Assembly (NCBI GenBank): GCA_026419785.1
Contig: JAODTK010005576.1
Span: 124,001 to 188,000, forward strand
Length of the DNA stretch: 64,000 nt
From: Sclerodactyla briareus
Taxonomy: Eukaryota > Echinodermata > Holothuroidea > Dendrochirotida > Sclerodactylidae
Direction of reading: 5' to 3'
The notes beneath the pieces were generated by a model, which saw nothing but the letters and a program-made list of their open reading frames with translations, made no database searches and was not told the origin of the DNA. Below are positions 58,370 through 64,000 of this stretch, piece by piece. Each line of letters begins with the position of its first letter. The first letter of the stretch is position 1. The translations under genes were made by a program, and so were the position numbers.

Positions 58370-58500
58370 TTTTTGGGGTCATTATGAATAACGGACCCTT
58401 TTTTCCGAAAATTTGCACGTTATGAATAAGGGGCCTTATAACAAATGCCTCATGAATAAAAGGCCTTAGAACACAGGCGTCCCCTCCATTAACGTCCCAT
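58370..58500 (-). repeat. TTCATAAGGCC-type repeat cluster, inverted copy
   Basis: On the minus strand: TCTAAGGCCTTTTATTCATG, GTTATAAGGCCCCTTATTCA, then AAAAAAGGGTCCGTTATTCA. The words and order resemble 56,180-56,285. The 128-codon minus-strand open frame at 58,125-58,511 covers this and is not called as a gene. Confidence 0.45.
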
Positions 58501-58959
58501 GTACATCCCATTAAACAGCATCACACTTCTGTATTCATTCTAATAGGAATGCACTGGATGAATGCGAGCACTCAAAGTATGATGGGCATGTAATGGAGTG
58601 GATAGTTACCGTACATCCCATTAACGCATCTACCAATAAGTCAGGTCTTGATTGCCAAAGCGTGTAAAGTAATCTTCCATTGCACCCTTTTTCCTACATG
58701 CTATTTATAGTTCATACCAGATAAATATCTAGTATATGTCTGTGACTAACAGGGATAAGGAAATGGCTTTCAAGGGAAGCAAAAGTTAGACGCAGGAAAC
58801 CAAAAGTCTCTCCCGTAATAGCAACAAAACAGTTTCCCAGAAATCTGTGACAGGTTTGATTTAAAAGTGTCGGTTTCATAATCGTATGAGGATCAGAACT
58901 TGTTACATTAAGGAAAGTGTAATTTGGACTTTGTGGTGAAGACTCACGTCTCTTGAAAT

Positions 58960-58994
<35 letters not shown>

Positions 58995-60680
58995 GAAAAT
59001 AAATTTGACTATGAAATATTTGATGCAGAAAACATAATAGCAAGGTAGGTCGATGAACATATTAATTATATTTTGTGAAAATTTCTGAGGACAGGGCCTG
59101 TAACTAGTAAGTTGGGGCGCACCTGTGAACAGCACATAAATGCGGGTGCCTATGGCATGGTGTGGCAAGCAGTTACTAGTTTCAACTTACTAATCGTTGT
59201 GTGTGTGTGTAGGGCTCTGATCTTTACCAAACAGGCTGAGGAAAACACAGTGAGAAGGGACTACCCAAAATTGTCCGAACCTCTCCCTATGCAATGATGT
59301 ACTCCATCATGGGCCTAACAAGACATATACGGGGGAGTGGAAAGATGTCCATTGTAACTGTAGGTACCTAGCCATGGGCATTAGACTAGGTCCTAGCATC
59401 TTAGAAAAGTTGAGATACGGTCATGGGAAGAGCCGGTGGTTTTCAGTTTTGTTGTATTTTTATGCGGTGCCATGACAGAGGTGAGTTCAGGAGGGAAACA
59501 TTGGGGTATACCATATGTTTCTGATGACGCGCAGTTTCTCAACGAGACCCCCCCCCCCCCTTCCGCGAGTGAAATTTCGCCGTCCCAATGAAAATTGTTG
59601 ATATTGTCGGTAACACATCGGCAAACGGATCGGACCAAAAACGTTATTCGGTAGAGCCAAATATTGACAAGAGAATGCATGAGTTCATACCAGCACGGCA
59701 ACATCAAGTATCTGTACTACTTCATGCATGTCAAGTTGTCAGATTTCCTTGAAACTTGATGGAGTTGGTGGTCTACCTGTGTTCACCTGAGTTAATCTAA
59801 GATGTGGGTTGGGGTCTTCAGAGGTCACTCAATCTGTCTGTTTGCATGGTTATGAAAAAAGAATCAGGTTGCTGGATTTCAATGGAAATCGGTGGAGTGG
59901 TCAACCTTTTGAAAGGTAATCTGAGGTTACTAGAGTTCAATGTGACTAATTTGTATTGTAGTGCAAATTCTGCATTTGTCAACGTTTTCCCAAAATAATT
60001 GGGACACGGGCCCTTGATTTTTTTTTGTTTTTGCATGTTGGTAATTTTAGTTGTCCTGATGAAAATTCAGTTGTCCGAGCATGCGTGATTTTCATTCAGG
60101 GACAAGGTCACTGTTATTCATGTGATAAATTGATTTTTGGTCGTCCTTCAATTTTTTCATCGTACAGGCCTATGGGCCATAGGGGCCTGCATGGTAAATT
60201 AATGCCTAAATTAATGGGGAAAACTACCCTGATTCAAAAAATGTGCTTTGGCGCCTTGAAATTATGTAACTGTATATAGGGAACCTGGTAAACTATAACA
60301 AATTTCCCCCCCATATCATGGACCTTGTTTCAATAAACCTATTAGTTATAATGTCCTACATAGGCTTCTGTACCGGTGTAACAGCCATAACAAATACCCC
60401 TGAATCCTTCAGGTGTCTCGCAGAATATGCTATAGTTCTCTTGCTGCCAGAGTGTACTGTACACTGTACAGCTGTCAAGGGGATACAATGCAGGGATTAT
60501 CTGGGCATCCTTGTTTTCTTGTGACTGTGTATTTGTTTAATGTAATAATATTGGGTTGTCTGCCTCTGTGGAAACTTTTAGCTGTCCCTGTAGGCCTTCG
60601 GTGATCTGGAAGTATTGGATAGACATGGTCGAGACAGTGCCAGCATTCAATCTAATGAGTTGGGAGGTTACCTACCAACA
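58501..60680. other. Unassigned stretch with poly-T and poly-C tracts
   Basis: A T run of 30 bases lies at 58,961-58,990 and a C run of 13 at 59,548-59,560. A short + strand frame from ATG 59,489 (MTEVSSGGKHWGIPYVSDD..) runs to about 59,605. It looks protein-like but is unrecognised and passes through the C run. No other feature is supported. Confidence 0.35.
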
Positions 60681-60830
60681 GTGGTGGCGCCAGGATTTCC
60701 CTGACGGGGGGTCCGAGTCTCCGACGGGGGGGCCAAGTTCCCCGGCGAGGCTCACCCTACCCCCTAAGTCAAAACCTGCATTTTTGCTTGAATTTTTTCC
60801 ATTCACTTTTTGAACATTTTTCTTGAAGAA
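60681..60830 (+). mobile_element. GGTGGCGCCA-ended repeat, + copy (partial)
   Basis: GTGGTGGCGCCAGGATTTCC, CTGACGGGGGGTCCGAGTCT, CCGACGGGGGGGCCAAG and TTCCCCGGCGAGG correspond to the reverse complement of 61,205-61,440. This copy lacks the hairpin seen at the far end of the other. Confidence 0.6.
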
Positions 60831-61204
60831 AAAAAAAACGAAAAAAATTGAAATACAAATTGTGGCGAGGAAGGTTTATTTCAATAGCTTCCCACTCAAA
60901 TCAGACACCCTTATTAGTAGAATAGGGTCTGGTATTCCCAATAACTGCACAGGAAATATCTGGGCACTGCGTTGTGAAAGCACACCACTCTACACAGAGG
61001 CAAAACAGTGATAGACGGCAGAACGAGCATCCTCCCCCAACGAATTGTAACCTTATCTCTTGCAGGAACATTTCGAAGATGTCCATAAGGCTGGTGTATT
61101 TCCATATCTATATTCCCCACGATGTATAGTCTGTAGGAAGATTTGGGGGAATTTACGCTGTGTGATCTTAAACTCGAGCGAGTAACTGGCCATTACTTAG
61201 AGAG

Positions 61205-61440
61205 ATATGAGGCGCGCGAAGCGCGCCGAAAATATTCAGCTTCAATATAGGAATTTTCACTTTGAAGAAGTTTGGCAATATATAGGTCGGGGCAAACAGG
61301 CCTTGTCGGGGTGTGTACATTTTAGCGTACCCACTCGGGCTCCCGACGAGATGGGAAAAATTCCCCGACGGTGGGGCCAGGCTTCCCCGACGGGTGGGGG
61401 CATGGCCCACCCTGCCCTCCCGGCTGGCGCCACCCCTGCC
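61205..61440 (-). mobile_element. GGTGGCGCCA-ended repeat, - copy
   Basis: On the minus strand from 61,440: GGCAGGGGTGGCGCCAGCCG, GGAGGGCAGGGTGGGCC, CCGTCGGGGAAGCCTGG and CCGTCGGGGAATTTTTCCC, then CCCGACCTATATATTGCC. It ends in the hairpin GGCGCGCGAAGCGCGCC (61,212-61,228). It faces the 60,681 copy with about 375 bp between them. Confidence 0.6.
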
Positions 61441-61559
61441 TACCAACAAGCAAATTCCTGCCTCGAGAGAAACGTTTGAGAATACTGGATGAAGAGAAAC
61501 CAAAAGCGAAATTGATAGAAGTCAAGCGATTTGCCACATGCTAGAGATGTAATCACTTC

Positions 61560-61830
61560 TTGCTGCTCCTAGTGAACAATACAAGTGGTTGACAAGGGTT
61601 CGAATCCTAGTCAGCTGGTCATGCAGAGACTTTGAAAATGGTACCTGTTGCCTTCGGGCTGGGCATTCGACAAGAGACTGGGGCAGGGGAAGGAACTGCT
61701 GTTCGGGCAGTACTTGCCCGTCATCTGACATTCACAGCTGGTGGGCTCGTGCTGAACTGTCTGGATCATTGGCCCCCCCTAATGCCCTTCACACTTGCAG
61801 GGATTCCGGTCCCGGCATTACCCCGCACTG
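61560..61830 (+). mobile_element. tRNA-derived SINE-like element
   Basis: A strong B box (GGGTTCGAATCCTAGTC, 61,596-61,612) is followed by TCATGCAGAGACTTTGAAAA and TGGTACCTGTTGCCTTC, then a body with GGGGCAGGGGAAGGAACTGC and GTCTGGATCATTGGCCCC. The same order of words follows the degenerate B box at 4,331. The upstream tRNA half is poorly preserved. Confidence 0.55.
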
Positions 61831-61973
61831 TGACGTAACCCACAGGACATGCACTGTCACAAAATGTTTACGCCATGTTCATGCATATTCACACACTGTT
61901 GTTTCGTTGACCACCACTCTTGATCATCATTGCGCATGCATAGTTTAAAACTTTCGCTAACAAAACCTGTGAG

Positions 61974-62283
61974 GTACTATGTGCAGCTGATGTGGGAAAT
62001 TGTGCGACTTGTCGTAAACTATTTGTAAAGTAGTTGTGACTATAGTCGTGAAGATATAGAAGTGCTTACCACTGGGTCGATGAGCACGCATTTGGCGTTT
62101 AGCTACCATGACTAGTTTGCGGAATAGTTTGCAAATAGTTCACGAAGTGTTCACAACAAATTTCTCAAATTTTGTTATGGAAAAATTTTTAACATGTTGA
62201 AAATTTTGTCACACACGTCACGGATGGCCCGCATTCCCTGCCACGCTGCACGAAAATTCCCACATCGGCCACGAACTGCGTAC
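61974..62283. mobile_element. Candidate MITE with imperfect terminal inverted repeats
   Basis: GTACTATGTGCAGCTGATGT, GGGAAATTGTGCGACTT (61,974-62,010) matches, with mismatches, the reverse complement of the right end (62,242-62,283), which contains TGCACGAAAATTCCCACATC, GGCC..GCGTAC. The interior has GTAGTTGTGACTATAGTCG-type sequence and no ORF. The length (310 bp) and structure fit a non-autonomous DNA transposon. The superfamily is unknown. Confidence 0.45.
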
Positions 62284-62314
62284 AAAATTAATGCGCAATT
62301 ATTCACTGCCTCTT

Positions 62315-62439
62315 CTTACCCCTTATCGACCCCATGTCCCAAAATAGCCATATTTTGAGCATCTGGCAATTTCACAGTGTACCGGTCTACAACCCATCGT
62401 CCTGCTCAGAATTGGGATGCGGGGTCGATAAGCGGTAAG
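62315..62439. repeat. Short inverted-repeat element (28-bp arms)
   Basis: CTTACCCCTTATCGACCCCA (arm 62,315-62,342) pairs with the inverse of 62,412-62,439 at 24 of 28 positions, separated by 69 bp. The right arm runs into GGTAAGTATTC followed by CTTACAGATTCACAAACC, close to the right end of the DIRS-like element (GGGTAAGTATTC then CTTCACAGATGCACAACC). It may be a related terminal fragment or a MITE sharing those ends. Confidence 0.5.
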
Positions 62440-64000
62440 TATTCGTAGTCTTACAGATTCACAAACCCCTTTAGTTTTGTGCAACCTAGTGGGGGACCCC
62501 AATACAGGCAAAAGAACTAAGACAAGAACACTAAGACTCTTGCAACCAATATTTGAATGGCCAAGGATCATCAATACAGCATGTTGCTTTGTAAGGGTAC
62601 CCACTCCTGCATCCCCTTTAAAATAGAATTCTCAGAATTCCCAGGTCTGTTTGTTCAGAGACACATGCAAGGTGGTTAACATATTGGAAGGATGCGTGGA
62701 CATCTCCTGCCAGGGGTTCAGTTCAGAACGCAAATAAATATCAAGAGATCTATGACATGACACTGTTGCTGTTATCGGATCCCACACATGCAAGGTTACC
62801 CAGGAACATCGAGCGCATATGAAATCGTTCCGGGGTTGGGACTCAACGGGCTGGGATGGGGCATGCGCAGCTAATATATTTTAGGCCAGTTCCTGGAATC
62901 TGGCCCATATTACTGCTAAGAAGATTCTCACAGATTTGGATCCCCTCTACCAAGTGCCTAGAACTCTCTCATCATATAGTATGTCTTATAAGAAAAAATA
63001 AAAAGAGCACCACCCCAAAATACTTGCATAATAGTGTACAAGAACACCAACATGGCAGAATTCTTGCTATTTTGAAACAATACAAAAAACTTGAATGACC
63101 GTCAAACTGACACTTGCAACTAACATATCTTTGGTAGTTATATAGTAGTTAATGGGGACATGCTAACAGATATCAGTTTACAAGCTGTCCAGGATTCATT
63201 CCCCCAGCCTGAATTGGAATTTGAAGGACACTTTGGAACAAGGTCGGAGAGGCTGCTAGAGGGCTGATGAAAAGTAATTTCTGTCCAAACCTGACATTTC
63301 CAGGATTTCATTACATTTTCTCCTGAGGTTTGCGCTTGGGTTTTTGGCAAAGTGGAAAGCTTCCCATAATGCAATAGTACTTGTTGTTGGTACTTGCAAT
63401 GATCATGCAGATATTCATCTGTCTTCAAATGGAGGTTACACATTAATTTCACTTAGAAATATTCTTGTCTTGTGAGAGGATACGATAGGGAGTTGTATTT
63501 AAACTGCACAAGTCAAGTAAAAGAGGACATATCAAAATTCCATAATCATCGAAAATTTTGAGGGTTTAAGCAGTGTTGCCTCATCAAATTGTTCCAATTT
63601 ACTTTATGAGGGAGACATGGTTCCTCCTAAAATTCAGTATGGGTTGGCGGCATATTGTAATAAATAGAGAGTAATAGTCAAGTCGAGATTACATGACATG
63701 AAGGTCAAACGATATTGCAAGTTAGGAACTCTCCCTAAATCTCCTGCAAAATGGACGAAACTCTGGTTGATAAGATTTGCATAGTAAATTGTCTGGAGGT
63801 GAGCTAGGTTCAGACTGTAGTTAAGAGTTTTCCATGCACCATGATAGTCCCTCTTTGGTCGACCTACAGGTGTTGTTCAAAATGTGCCCCCAAAATTAAG
63901 GAGCAATTCTCTCCACACCTTCCCAGCCTACAATGACTATTTTCATCCCGAGCTCATATTATGGGTGGCAGGTCATCACTTGACCAAAAGCACATAAAAG
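62440..64000. other. Unassigned non-coding stretch to the window end
   Basis: AT-rich sequence. Minus-strand open frames (62,323-62,604 and 63,138-63,452) have no recognised domain. No repeat words from the named families were found. Confidence 0.45.

Noticed and set aside
58125..58511. 128-codon minus-strand open frame
   Set aside because: It covers the inverted TTCATAAGGCC cluster, has no domain and is better explained as repeat sequence.
61585..61660. Functional tRNA gene at the GGGTTCGAATCC box
   Set aside because: Only the B box is intact. The A-box half and acceptor pairing are missing, and a second locus (4,331) shares the flanking body, so it is a SINE.

Overview
This is eukaryotic DNA from an animal nuclear genome. 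It has GT/AG-bounded exons with polypyrimidine tracts, tRNA-derived SINE-like repeats, microsatellites, long poly-G/poly-C runs and no operon-like packing. The only host gene I recognise is CLEC16A (Drosophila ema), seen as two coding exons at the left edge. Large gene-poor stretches, arrays built on AGGTCAAAGGTCA, poly-G/C tracts and a DIRS-type retroelement suggest a marine invertebrate deuterostome. An echinoderm is my best guess, by inference from repeat style rather than proof.

Layout. (1) 1-3,600: two CLEC16A exons (388-553 and 1,859-2,016) on the + strand. The second carries an apparent frameshift, and copies of one dispersed repeat (called R1 here) lie on either side of it. (2) 3,600-25,000: intron or intergenic sequence with a SINE, several diverged tandem repeats with GGTCA-like words, and some non-repetitive CpG-bearing segments that could be regulatory. 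(3) 25,030-40,312: the most unusual part. A block of about 5.5 kb (two 1-kb units, about 2.3 kb of spacer, then the left part of a DIRS-like element) is present twice in direct orientation (25,030-31,007 and 31,008-36,409). The second copy runs on into the rest of a GC-rich DIRS-like element, with a broken reverse transcriptase, inverted terminal repeats and GC-rich tandem arrays, ending near 40,312. The copies differ by very many 1-base indels, as in unpolished long-read sequence. (4) 40,313-49,800: AT-rich sequence, a Cys-rich unrecognised ORF, a noisy 48-bp satellite (44,976-46,340), a minus-strand SINE and an inverted R1 copy. (5) 49,800-51,460: a well-formed candidate exon, a TATC/TGTC microsatellite and an eight-copy array of about 146 bp whose units carry AGGTCAAAGGTCA. 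(6) 51,460-64,000: mostly unannotatable sequence with inverted-repeat (MITE-like) elements, a SINE and homopolymers.

Most open reading frames longer than 60 codons are chance or repeat frames, because stop-poor GC-rich arrays and low-complexity runs produce them easily. Apart from CLEC16A and the DIRS reverse transcriptase remnant, I do not assign a function to any ORF. The window should be read as the C-terminal-coding part of a CLEC16A locus followed by a repeat-dominated region, part of which may be an assembly artefact.
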